A stretch of 64,000 bases of DNA. It comes from Chitinophagaceae bacterium (lineage in GTDB: Bacteria; Bacteroidota; Bacteroidia; Chitinophagales; Chitinophagaceae). A program made the position numbers and the translations under genes. Below, piece by piece: positions 56,383-64,000 of this stretch. Numbering within the stretch: position 1 is the stretch's first letter; each line of letters opens with the position of its first letter. Below the pieces are notes generated by a model. It saw only the letters and a list, made by a program, of their open reading frames with translations. It had not been told where the DNA came from and did not search any database. The DNA lies in assembly GCA_003168265.1 (NCBI GenBank), contig PMSV01000001.1:1-64000 (forward strand), written 5' to 3'.

Positions 56383-57105
56383 ATGAAAATCTTAAAATCG
56401 GCTTTACTGGCTCTAATGACCTTGGCCTTATTGCCCACAGCCAAGTCGCAAACAGTCGATGACATCATCAACAAGAATATTGATGCCATCGGCGGAAAAG
56501 ACATAGTAAGCAAGATCAAATCCATTCATATAGAAGGGAATGTAAATGCAATGGGAAATGATTTCCCTTTCACAGCCACTATTTTAAACGGAAAGGGCTT
56601 CAAATCCGTCACCAGCGTGAATGGTTCCGACATCATTCAATGTGTGACAGATACGAATGCCTGGATGGTTAATCCAATGCAGGGCCAGAGCAGCCCGCAA
56701 TCCATACCGGCGGAACAGTCAAAAGCTATGAAAAGTTCGCTCTATGTGGGAGGGCCTCTTTTTAACTACAAAGACAAAGGTTTTAATGCCGAACTCACAG
56801 GAAGGGAAGATGTTAAGGGAGTCAGCACTTATAAAGTGCATTTGTCCGATAAGAACGGGACCGATGTTCTTTATTATTTAGATCCCAATACCTATTTGGT
56901 TATTAAGGCTGTCGCCAAGGCAAATATTAACGGCATGGATATGACCACTACCTCCACTTTTTCTGATTACAAGAAGACGGATATCGGTTATACCATGGCG
57001 TTTACTACCAATACCAGTTCCCAGTTCGAATTCACGCTGAGCTATACCAAAGTGGAATTCAATAAGGATGTAGACCCATCCATTTTTGCAATGCCAAAGA
57101 ATTGA
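56383..57105 (+). CDS. Exported outer-membrane lipoprotein-sorting-like (LolA-type) protein
   Basis: 240 residues. The signal peptide is about 1-22 ([14 protein letters not shown], cleavage near AKSQ). The mature part starts [25 protein letters not shown], a pattern common in Bacteroidota periplasmic proteins with a LolA-like beta fold. [28 protein letters not shown] and [10 protein letters not shown] follow. There is no lipobox, so it is probably periplasmic. The frame is open upstream to 56293, but the signal peptide and the A-rich leader support 56383. A terminator follows. Exact cargo unknown. Confidence 0.82.
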   Translation: MKILKSALLALMTLALLPTAKSQTVDDIINKNIDAIGGKDIVSKIKSIHIEGNVNAMGNDFPFTATILNGKGFKSVTSVNGSDIIQCVTDTNAWMVNPMQGQSSPQSIPAEQSKAMKSSLYVGGPLFNYKDKGFNAELTGREDVKGVSTYKVHLSDKNGTDVLYYLDPNTYLVIKAVAKANINGMDMTTTSTFSDYKKTDIGYTMAFTTNTSSQFEFTLSYTKVEFNKDVDPSIFAMPKN

Positions 57106-57134
57106 TTACCAATATTTTCTATTAAATAATAAAT

Positions 57135-57159
57135 GCGCGGGCCAACCCCCGCGTTTTTC
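57135..57159 (+). terminator. Rho-independent terminator
   Basis: CGCGGG (57136-57141) pairs with CCCGCG (57148-57153) and is followed by TTTTT. It ends the LolA-like gene transcript. Confidence 0.85.
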
Positions 57160-57223
57160 TTTTACAGGGTTTCGCCTTTTCAAAAAAGGTGTTTTCCACG
57201 TATTTTAAAGCAGAGCGGTCGTT

Positions 57224-57231
57224 TACATTTG
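57224..57231 (+). promoter_or_regulatory. Bacteroidota-type -7 box before the candidate RNA
   Basis: TACATTTG matches TAnnTTTG exactly. Transcription would start near 57237. A -33 TTG is not obvious; a TTTT stretch near 57203 is the nearest candidate. Confidence 0.45.
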
Positions 57232-57236
57232 ACCCA

Positions 57237-57363
57237 TTAAAATTATTCGCCGTTAAACCTTTCCTTATCGACCTGCTGTAATTTTTAAAATATTAGGCAG
57301 GCAATTAGAAAACCCATTGCGGTTTTCATGCAAGCGCCCCCATATCCTGGGGGCGCTTTTTGA
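57237..57363 (+). ncRNA. Candidate small noncoding RNA, ~125 nt
   Basis: Between the terminator at 57159 and the minus-strand MutS-like gene lies a plus-strand unit with its own TACATTTG box and its own strong terminator (57332-57362). Inside it are a possible CTGC/GCAG hairpin (about 57270-57300) and a perfect 7-bp hairpin GAAAACC-CATTGC-GGTTTTC just before the terminator stem. No open frame of useful length is present. I do not recognise an RNA family. Confidence 0.45.
57332..57363 (+). terminator. Strong plus-strand terminator of the candidate RNA
   Basis: A perfect 10-bp stem (AAGCGCCCCC with GGGGGCGCTT, 7-base loop) is followed by TTTT on the plus strand. On the minus strand the hairpin lacks a T tail (GCATG follows), so it is oriented for a plus-strand transcript. 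It could still slow transcription leaving the MutS-like gene. Confidence 0.85.
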
Positions 57364-57369
57364 ATTTCT

Positions 57370-58686
57370 CTATAGTCGATCCAAAAGCTCCACAACTTTT
57401 TCCCTTTTCAGTATCAGATAGCCAAGTCGGTCATTGCTGATCCCTTCCTTCATTTGATAGCTGAATTCCAACTGATCATTATGAACATTGGTTTCAAAAT
57501 ACCTGAAAACAATATTGGGGAATACCCTTAATTCTTCCCCGATTTCATAGAGATGGGTGGAGAGAATGAAAAGTGAATTTTTAATCTTTATCAGACCACG
57601 GATGACGGTAGCCGAGCATTTCATAGCATCCTGTACATTTGTTCCTTTGAATAGTTCGTCTATGAGTACCAGCCATTTATCCGGATTATCGATCTTCAGG
57701 ATCGTGTTCTTGATACGCTGTACCTCGTTATAGAAATAGCTTTCTCCTTTTGCGATATTGTCTACCACATTGATATTGCTGATGATTCCTTCGAAAAGGC
57801 TCAGTTCCATGTTTTTTGCAGGAACTCCCATGCCCAGATGGGCAAGATAAACGGCAATACCTATCGCCTTGATGAATGTGCTCTTCCCTGCCATATTCGC
57901 CCCGGTCAGGAAAATGAAACTATGTTCCGGACCGAGACCGATATCATAACTGACTGCCGACTCGACAAGGGGATGGTAGAGCTTTTCCGATTCCAAAAAT
58001 GGCCGGTCACCTTCCCGGAAATAAGGCATCGCTAGATCATAATGCCTGGTTGACATGGCCATGGAATACCAGGCGTCGAAACGTCCATAGATTTCAATGA
58101 GCTCCAGGGCATATTGTTTGAAATGCCTTTGCAAATGCCCTCCGTAATGGCAAATTTCGTTGACTGAGAATTGAGCTTCCGGGTTCTTTTGGATCAGGGA
58201 TTGTATGATGGGATGAGTCAATAGAAAAGCGCTTCGCCGAAGAAGGGAATTCAAAAGGGGGGGGCTATCATTTTTTTCTCCTAATTTCTGCAATTGATGC
58301 ATGCCCCGGCAGAAATCAGCGAAATGTTTTACGGAAAATTTGATGATGCCATAATCGGCCGCATGAAAATACTTGTATCCGTAGGCATTGAAAAACTGAG
58401 CCGGAAAAGGAACCGCATCCAATGGGGTGTCATAGAATTTCTCTATGACCATGATCGTACCGTTTGTTATGGACTGTGGCCAGGATTTTTCATTGCCAAG
58501 GATAAGGCCGATAATATGCTGGGTCTCGCGGATTTGATTCAGGTTGCCGAAAGGATGGAGGAAATAATTATGCAGCCACTGCCTGCCTCCCGTGGTCTGG
58601 GTAAAGTTCAGCTTATGGAATACGGAAGCATCCTCTTCAGAATGAAAAATGGACAGGTCTTCGAAGGTGGTTTTGTCAATATCCAT
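57370..58686 (-). CDS. MutS-related ATPase lacking the mismatch-recognition domains
   Basis: 438 residues. A helical region (about 1-215) resembles the MutS core/lever. The ATPase domain (about 235-438) has Walker A TGANMAGKSTF, a signature around GESYFYNEVQRI, Walker B WLVLIDELFKGTN and the switch motif LSTHLYEI. The N-terminal mismatch-binding and connector domains of MutS are absent, as is the MutS2 Smr domain, so a role in mismatch repair is doubtful. Such short MutS-like proteins are widespread in Bacteroidota. It lies 18 bp after pyrC, and is probably co-transcribed. Confidence 0.88.
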   Translation of the reverse strand: MDIDKTTFEDLSIFHSEEDASVFHKLNFTQTTGGRQWLHNYFLHPFGNLNQIRETQHIIGLILGNEKSWPQSITNGTIMVIEKFYDTPLDAVPFPAQFFNAYGYKYFHAADYGIIKFSVKHFADFCRGMHQLQKLGEKNDSPPLLNSLLRRSAFLLTHPIIQSLIQKNPEAQFSVNEICHYGGHLQRHFKQYALELIEIYGRFDAWYSMAMSTRHYDLAMPYFREGDRPFLESEKLYHPLVESAVSYDIGLGPEHSFIFLTGANMAGKSTFIKAIGIAVYLAHLGMGVPAKNMELSLFEGIISNINVVDNIAKGESYFYNEVQRIKNTILKIDNPDKWLVLIDELFKGTNVQDAMKCSATVIRGLIKIKNSLFILSTHLYEIGEELRVFPNIVFRYFETNVHNDQLEFSYQMKEGISNDRLGYLILKREKVVELLDRL

Positions 58687-58704
58687 AGAATCATGATTGG
58701 GGTT

Positions 58705-60045
58705 TTAGCGGTCAAACTGCAGTCTCTGACCATGCTGAGATTCATCGAACAGTCCATTTCCATAAACCAGGTTCCCGTTTACAAAGGTTTTTTTCACGCT
58801 TGAAGGAAATTTGAATCCTTCAAATGGGCTCCAGCCGCATTTATATAGAATATTTTCCTTAGCCACGGTCCAGGGTGCATTCAGATCAACCAGCGCCAGG
58901 TCCGCATAATATCCCTCCCTTATGAATCCGCGCTCCTTTATCCGGAAGCATATAGCTACGGCATGGCTCATTTTCTTAGCGACCGTTTCCAGGCCGATCC
59001 TGCCTTCTTTCACATAATGCAACATCAGCGGCAGAGAATGTTGTACAAGGGGCAACCCCGCATGGGCCTTCTCATAGGGTCCCGTCTTTTCTTCCAGCGT
59101 ATGAGGGGCATGGTCTGTGGCGATTAGGTCCAGTTTCCCGCTGATCAGGGCCTTCCAAAGCGCCTCCCGGTTATGCGGGGCCTTGATGGCAGGATTGCAT
59201 TTGATGAGGTTTCCCAATCGGGCATAATCATCCGAGCTAAAATGCAAGTGATGAACGCAAACCTCTGCGGTGATCCGCTTCTCCGGTAGCGGTAGCATAT
59301 CTGTAAAGAGCTGCATTTCTTTTTCGGTAGTGAGGTGCAGAATATGCAGGCGGCTCCCATGCTTTTTAGCGAGTTGCACGGCCTTAAATGAAGATTGGAA
59401 ACAGGCTTCATCATCCCTTATGAGTGGATGGTCGGCTGCTGTAAATTCCCGGTTCTCCGATCTCAACCTTTGAAGGTTTTGGCTGATCACCCTTTCTTCT
59501 TCGCAATGGGTGGCGATCAGGACCTCGCACTCACGAAATACCCGGTCCAGGGCCAATGGATTGTTAACAAGAAGGTTTCCGGTGGATGATCCCATAAAGA
59601 TCTTTATGCCGCATACCTCCTTTTTCTTCTCATTTGTCCTTAGCACCTCATCGGCATTGTTATTGGACGTGCCCATGAAAAATGAATAATTGGCCAGGGC
59701 GGATCTGGATGCGATCTCATATTTTTCCTCTAATAATTCCTGGGTCAGGGCAGGTGGAATGGTATTTGGCATTTCCATGAAAGAAGTAACACCACCTGCA
59801 ACGGCTGCCCTTGACTCGGTATGGATATTGGCTTTATGTGTCAGTCCGGGTTCCCTGAAATGGACCTGGTCATCAATGGCGCCGGGCAATAAATGCAATC
59901 CTTCCCCGTTGATTTCGGTTGTAAGTGCCTGAGTTTGTATATTCGCAGCTATTTTATCGATCCGCCCTTTTTTAATGAGAACATCACCTGATGAGATTGT
60001 TCCTTCATTTACGATCAAAATGTTTTTGATCAGGTAAATTTGCAT
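58705..60045 (-). CDS. pyrC: Dihydroorotase
   Basis: 446 residues. It cyclises N-carbamoyl-aspartate to dihydroorotate in pyrimidine synthesis. Features are DDQVHFREPGLTHK (first metal-binding pair), EMPNTIPPALT (substrate binding), the GIKIFMGSSTGN lysine that is carbamylated in type I enzymes, HCEEE and HILHLTT metal-site histidines, and ATDHAPHT with the catalytic aspartate. It belongs to the longer class I group usual in Bacteroidota. It is the first gene of a pair with the MutS-like gene and is divergent from the Wzi/RemB-like gene (45 bp). Confidence 0.93.
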   Translation of the reverse strand: MQIYLIKNILIVNEGTISSGDVLIKKGRIDKIAANIQTQALTTEINGEGLHLLPGAIDDQVHFREPGLTHKANIHTESRAAVAGGVTSFMEMPNTIPPALTQELLEEKYEIASRSALANYSFFMGTSNNNADEVLRTNEKKKEVCGIKIFMGSSTGNLLVNNPLALDRVFRECEVLIATHCEEERVISQNLQRLRSENREFTAADHPLIRDDEACFQSSFKAVQLAKKHGSRLHILHLTTEKEMQLFTDMLPLPEKRITAEVCVHHLHFSSDDYARLGNLIKCNPAIKAPHNREALWKALISGKLDLIATDHAPHTLEEKTGPYEKAHAGLPLVQHSLPLMLHYVKEGRIGLETVAKKMSHAVAICFRIKERGFIREGYYADLALVDLNAPWTVAKENILYKCGWSPFEGFKFPSSVKKTFVNGNLVYGNGLFDESQHGQRLQFDR

Positions 60046-60090
60046 AAATGAAAATTGAAACTAATTAAAACGTTATCATAAAACGCTAAC

Positions 60091-61803
60091 ATGTTGCAAT
60101 TTAGAGAAACCCTTCTTAGACTTTTTATAATATTATTTTTTCCCCTTGCCGTTTTCTCCCAATCCACATTTCTGCCGCAGGATAGCAAATACGCCCATTT
60201 TCTTGAACGGATGGAAATCCTGCTTCAGACCAATCCGGATCTGAATGTATCGACCGTCAAACCCCTCAGCCGGAAACTGGCGGTTCAAAATTCGGAAATC
60301 AGTGATTCCCTTCACCATTTTTACCCATTTGATTATTTCTACCATCTTTCTCCTGTTGACCAGTATTATTTGCATGACCTGTTGATGAACAATATCGAAT
60401 GGGTAAAAAGCGATACCAATAGCTTTAAAAGCAAACATCCCCTGTTTGACTTAATCTACACGAATAAGGCCAATTTCTTTGAAGCCCGGGATAAAGACTT
60501 TTTCCTGGTCGTCGATCCTGTGGTTCAATTGACCGAATCCTACCAGACCAATAACAGCGAACGTGTTTTTCTGAATGAAAAGGGCCTTACCCTGCGAGGC
60601 ATGATTGGAGACAAGATCGGTTTCTCCTCTTTTCTAACGGATAACCAGGAGCGGGGTCCGGACTATTTTCAACAGCGCGTTACGGCCAGCGGCTACCCCG
60701 CTGTTCCAGGAGCTGGTTATTGGCAAACCTTTAAACAAACGGGGTTCGATTATTTCGACAACCGGGCCTCAATTTATTTTAATGCCCTGAAATATTTTGA
60801 TTTCCAGTTTGGCTATGACAAGAATTTCATCGGCGACGGATACCGCAGCCTGTTTTTAAGCGATTACTCCGCCCCTTACTTATTTCTGAAATGGAATACC
60901 CGGATCTGGAAACTGGATTACCAGAATATTTACATGGAACTGATCAGCCAGCACCAGTTGGGGAATTACGAATACCCTAAAAAATACGCTGTCATTCATG
61001 ACCTGAGCCTCAACCTGACTCAATGGCTCAATGTGGGCCTTTATGAAAATATCGTTTTCAGCAGGGCCAATCATTTCGATTTTTCCTACCTGAACCCTGT
61101 TATCTTCCTCGTTTCCGCCCAGCAGCAAACCGGGAGCCCGGATAAATCAATGGTCGGCCTTGATTTTAAGGCCAATGCCGGACATGTCGTTCAGTTCTAT
61201 GGCCAGTTGCTGATAGATGAATTTATCCTGGGTCAGATCGAACATTATTCCCTTGGCAACTGGGCGAATAAGCAGGGACTGCAGCTTGGAGTCAAATATA
61301 TCGATGCCTTTGACATCAAGAATCTGGACTTTCAATTTGAGGCAAACCTGGTTCGTCCTTTTTGTTATTCGTCCCACGATACAGTGTCCAATTTTTCCAA
61401 TTACAACCAGCCACTGGCCCATCCGCTTGGAGCCAATTTCGATGAGTTCATCGTGATCGGGCGCTACCAGCCCAAACCCAAATGGAATATAGAAGGCAAA
61501 TTCATCTTCTACAGGCAGGGCATCGACTCTACGGCTAACGACAACTATGGGAGCAATATCCTCAAGGATTATGATACCCGCTCAGCCGGGGATTATGGTT
61601 ATAAGATCGGATCGGGACTGCTTACCAATTGCGTAAACACATCGATATTGGTGAGTTATGAAATCAAGGAAAATCTCTTCATCGACGCCTCGGCGCTTTA
61701 CAGGGACTACGTAATTCATGATGCCATCCACACCGTCAATGCTTCAGCCACCTATACCCTTGGCATCCGGATGAATATGTGGAGAAGGCAATATGATTAC
61801 TAG
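60091..61803 (+). CDS. Outer membrane beta-barrel protein, Wzi/RemB-like
   Basis: 570 residues. The signal peptide ends near VFSQ (about residue 24). After a short helical region the sequence alternates as in a beta-barrel, with FGYDKNFIGDGYRSLFLSDYSAPYL-type segments (GxxKNxIGDGYRSL core), SYLNPVIFLVS and a C-terminal aromatic Y-D-Y. The IGDGYRSLFLSD core is characteristic of the capsule-assembly Wzi-like group that includes the Flavobacterium gliding protein RemB. Wzi binds surface polysaccharide in enterobacteria. A role in polysaccharide attachment or gliding is plausible but not shown here. Confidence 0.75.
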   Translation: MLQFRETLLRLFIILFFPLAVFSQSTFLPQDSKYAHFLERMEILLQTNPDLNVSTVKPLSRKLAVQNSEISDSLHHFYPFDYFYHLSPVDQYYLHDLLMNNIEWVKSDTNSFKSKHPLFDLIYTNKANFFEARDKDFFLVVDPVVQLTESYQTNNSERVFLNEKGLTLRGMIGDKIGFSSFLTDNQERGPDYFQQRVTASGYPAVPGAGYWQTFKQTGFDYFDNRASIYFNALKYFDFQFGYDKNFIGDGYRSLFLSDYSAPYLFLKWNTRIWKLDYQNIYMELISQHQLGNYEYPKKYAVIHDLSLNLTQWLNVGLYENIVFSRANHFDFSYLNPVIFLVSAQQQTGSPDKSMVGLDFKANAGHVVQFYGQLLIDEFILGQIEHYSLGNWANKQGLQLGVKYIDAFDIKNLDFQFEANLVRPFCYSSHDTVSNFSNYNQPLAHPLGANFDEFIVIGRYQPKPKWNIEGKFIFYRQGIDSTANDNYGSNILKDYDTRSAGDYGYKIGSGLLTNCVNTSILVSYEIKENLFIDASALYRDYVIHDAIHTVNASATYTLGIRMNMWRRQYDY

Positions 61804-61814
61804 CGCAAATTATT

Positions 61815-62200
61815 CTTAAGCGAGAATTCTTTAAGTGACGACGGGACGGTAGCCGAAGATTTCCCAATAGCGGGATCTGCGATATTCTTCCTTTCCACCG
61901 CTCCTCAGATTTTCTGGATAGATGCTCCTGATGCCATAAACGATAAGTTCCGGCTTTTTGTTCTTCCACAAAATAGGCCAACGATGATACCCGATTGTCC
62001 CCTCTCAATCACTTAATGGGCGGCCCAAAAGAGGCAATCAGCTTACATGCTCTCGGTGGGGGAACCAATGATCCTAAAATCCATGTCTGGAATTTTGATA
62101 GTCCGGATCCCTGATGCCTTCCCAAATATCCTGAAGCGGGGATTCTTGATAGAGTGTATCCCGCTCGGGAAAAACTAATACGGAAATGAATCGATAATAT
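61815..62200 (-). pseudogene. Degraded SRPBCC-family (START-like) gene
   Basis: On the minus strand three pieces in shifting frames follow the order of the SRPBCC ligand-binding family: SPLQDIWEGIRDPD near 62120, KIPDMDFRIIGSPTESM near 62070, and LIASFGPPIK, stop, then AYFVEEQKAGTYRLWHQEH near 61940. Family members have a W-x-FF-x-(S/D)P start, a KITP-x-x-x-F-x-I segment and a YFVDEQ-x-x-GPY-x-x-WHH-x-H motif. At least two frame breaks and an internal stop make it a pseudogene. It lies just downstream of the receiver gene on the same strand. Confidence 0.6.
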
Positions 62201-62208
62201 TTTGATGC

Positions 62209-62619
62209 TTAAGTGACCCTTCTTTGTTCAGTAAAATCAATTTCCAGAATCTCCTGGATCTTTTCTTTCAGCAAAACCTTATCTCTGGTTTTCGTGAAGA
62301 AGGCGCGTGCACCTAGATTAGCGCATTTTTTCTTATCCTCCAGATCATCGGAGCTCGTGAATATGACGACGGGAATATTTCGGAAATTTGCTTCGGCGGG
62401 CAGGTGCTCCAAAAAAGCAGCTCCATCCATGACCTGCATATGCAGATCCAGGAAAATAATGGAAGGAAAATTTTCTTCCCCGCTCAGTAGGGTCAGGGCT
62501 TCCAGCCCATTTGTGGCAACTATGCATTGCAAAGCAGGATTCAGTTTCTCTATTATTGAAAGAAACATTCGGCGGTCTGCCGGGTTATCATCGACCAACA
62601 GGATCTTTTTGTGATTCAT
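62209..62619 (-). CDS. Stand-alone receiver-domain response regulator
   Basis: 136 residues, a single receiver domain: KILLVDDNPADRR with the acidic pair, phospho-acceptor aspartate in IIFLDLHMQVMDG, FTSSDD, and the conserved lysine in FFTKTRD. There is no output domain. Such proteins act by protein-protein contact in phosphorelays. The partner kinase is not in the window. Confidence 0.9.
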   Translation of the reverse strand: MNHKKILLVDDNPADRRMFLSIIEKLNPALQCIVATNGLEALTLLSGEENFPSIIFLDLHMQVMDGAAFLEHLPAEANFRNIPVVIFTSSDDLEDKKKCANLGARAFFTKTRDKVLLKEKIQEILEIDFTEQRRVT

Positions 62620-62864
62620 TTTCTTGGTATAATGTGTTTTCTGCGTCCGCCCGTCCGCACCGTACGGAACCGACTGTAATTTCGTCCTTTTTTTTCAAAC
62701 CAGATCCTGTCGGCCTGAAATATTGAGGCTACCCAAGTTTCTTTCGGGGATTTCTTTCAGGGGTCTCCTTCTGCGCCTCCCTTTCACAGGTTTTTTTCCC
62801 AATGCAGTTTTCCCTAATTTCGGGGTTCAGTAAACAAATAGATTATTCAAACATATAATTCAAT

Positions 62865-64000
62865 ATGGCGGAAGTTATCCTGATGCCCAGACTGAGTGAT
62901 ACCATGACGGAGGGAGTGATTGCATCCTGGCACAAGAAAGTGGGAGATCCGGTGAAGAAAGGTGATCTGCTCGCGGAAGTGGAAACGGACAAAGCCACCA
63001 TGGAACTGGAAAGCTATAAGGACGGCACCCTGCTCCATTTAGGAGGTGAAAAAGGCAGCAAATTGCAGGTCAATGATCTGCTGGCTATCATCGGCAAGCC
63101 CGGAGAAGATATTTCCTCCCTTGTCTCCGGTAACCGGGCTCCGGCAGCCCCAGCCCCAAAAACAACTCAGGAAGCTCCTACTGCAAAAAGCGAACCCACT
63201 CCCGCTCCTTCTGCGATTAGTATCGACCTCTCAAAAATGGAAGAAGTGATTCTGATGCCCAGATTGAGTGATACCATGACCGAAGGCGTTATTGCAGAAT
63301 GGCATAAAAAGGTAGGCGACACCGTTAAAAAGGGAGATATACTTGCCGACATCGAAACGGACAAAGCGACCATGGAACTCGAAAGCTATAAAGAAGGCAA
63401 ACTGCTTCTTTTAGGGGCTCAAAAAGGCGAGAAGATCCAGGTCAATTCCTTACTAGCCGTCATTGGAGACGAAAAGAAAACAGATATCAATGCCATATTG
63501 GCTGCGGTGAAAAATAGGGGAGGAGGGACCTCCGCACCTGCCGCCACAGCCCAGGCCCCGGCACAAACTCCCTCCGCCGAACCGTCAAACGAGGCTGCCC
63601 CCCCTTCCTCCCTGAACGGAGACGGAAGGGTCAAAGCTTCCCCTCTTGCAAGAAAACTTGCCGCGGAAAAAGGCATAGATATTTCCAGGGTTACTGGAAG
63701 TGGGGACGGAGGAAGGATCGTAAAAAGTGATATCGACCAATTTAATCCTTCGGCTCAGCAGGCTCCGGCTTCTGGCCAACAACCAATTGCAACAACGGCA
63801 CCGAATGCTTCCGGCCAGGTCAGCTTTGAAGAAGTACCCGTTTCCCAGATGCGAAAAATCATTGCCAAAAGACTGGCGGAAAGCAAATTCAGCGCCCCCC
63901 ATTTCTACCTGACTATGAGCATCGACATGGACCAGGCGGTTGCAAGCAGAATCAGAATTAATGAAGGGGCAACCGTAAAAGTCTCGTTTAACGATATTAT
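62865..64000 (+). CDS. Dihydrolipoamide acyltransferase (E2) of a 2-oxo acid dehydrogenase, 3' end cut
   Basis: At least 378 codons; the frame runs off the right edge. Two lipoyl domains, residues about 1-80 and 125-205, each have LMPRLSDTMTEGVI and ETDKATMELES, with lipoyl-lysines at K43 and K167. They are joined by Ala/Pro-rich linkers. A peripheral-subunit-binding domain follows (about 256-290, VKASPLARKLAAEKGIDISRV), then the start of the catalytic acyltransferase domain (VPVSQMRKIIAKRLAESK). This matches pyruvate dehydrogenase E2 of Bacteroidota; branched-chain or 2-oxoglutarate E2 usually has one lipoyl domain. The active-site histidine lies beyond the window. Confidence 0.93.
   Translation, partial: MAEVILMPRLSDTMTEGVIASWHKKVGDPVKKGDLLAEVETDKATMELESYKDGTLLHLGGEKGSKLQVNDLLAIIGKPGEDISSLVSGNRAPAAPAPKTTQEAPTAKSEPTPAPSAISIDLSKMEEVILMPRLSDTMTEGVIAEWHKKVGDTVKKGDILADIETDKATMELESYKEGKLLLLGAQKGEKIQVNSLLAVIGDEKKTDINAILAAVKNRGGGTSAPAATAQAPAQTPSAEPSNEAAPPSSLNGDGRVKASPLARKLAAEKGIDISRVTGSGDGGRIVKSDIDQFNPSAQQAPASGQQPIATTAPNASGQVSFEEVPVSQMRKIIAKRLAESKFSAPHFYLTMSIDMDQAVASRIRINEGATVKVSFNDI

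Noticed and set aside
61736-62008. A 90-codon minus-strand frame as an intact gene
   Set aside because: It covers only the last part of the SRPBCC similarity, starts inside it and overlaps the end of the neighbouring outer-membrane protein gene; better explained as part of a pseudogene.

Overview
The window is a chromosomal segment of a member of the Bacteroidota, most likely a Chitinophagaceae-type soil or freshwater bacterium. The evidence is the set of giant secreted proteins with C-terminal type IX secretion (T9SS) sorting domains, a PorP/SprF-like protein, bacillithiol synthesis (BshA), a LytS/LytR/LiaF-like module, start sites without Shine-Dalgarno sequences but with A/T-rich leaders, and a few TAnnTTTG-type promoter boxes. 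Assignment is by protein family only, not by a marker gene.

Layout. (1) 1-24,000: three giant genes in a row on the minus strand. The first runs off the left edge (over 2,300 residues seen), the second is about 3,340 residues and the third 1,799 residues. They are built from ~115-residue fibronectin-III-like repeats or ~195-residue Ig-like repeats, long S/T/N/G-rich beta-helix stretches and, where visible, a shared C-terminal module ending in a T9SS sorting domain. A fourth giant gene (2,802 residues) lies on the plus strand at 36.9-45.3 kb. (2) 24-36.6 kb: housekeeping and envelope genes: bshA, a secreted M28 peptidase, a small membrane protein, a tetrapyrrole-methylase-family methyltransferase, an EI24 membrane protein, 3-methyladenine DNA glycosylase, a PorP/SprF protein, upp, anmK, a four-gene operon (LiaF-like, DUF4288, LytS-type kinase, LytTR regulator) and a lipoprotein. 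(3) 45.4-52.2 kb: a decayed stretch with a response-regulator fragment, then a TolC/RND/adaptor efflux operon. (4) 52.5-54.6 kb: a small T9SS-exported protein, a ParDE toxin-antitoxin pair with a perfect operator-like palindrome, and a tRNA 3'-end-like scrap. (5) 54.6-64 kb: adenine deaminase, a secreted lipoprotein-sorting-like protein, a candidate small RNA, a MutS-like ATPase, dihydroorotase, a Wzi/RemB-like outer-membrane protein, a broken SRPBCC gene, a receiver-only response regulator, and the E2 component of a 2-oxo acid dehydrogenase running off the right edge.

How it fits together. The giant proteins, the PorP-like protein, the Wzi/RemB-like barrel and the choice-of-anchor protein point to surface adhesion or gliding functions served by T9SS. 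Nucleobase salvage and pyrimidine synthesis (upp, ade, pyrC) and cell-wall recycling (anmK) are ordinary chromosomal functions.

The most unusual signals are: a ~39-codon N-terminal extension in front of the signal peptide that is conserved, with synonymous changes, between the first two giant genes; a conserved DNA element 260-290 bp upstream of three of the giant genes; internal copies of the terminal module that suggest gene fusions; and an unannotated structured RNA candidate at about 57.24-57.36 kb.
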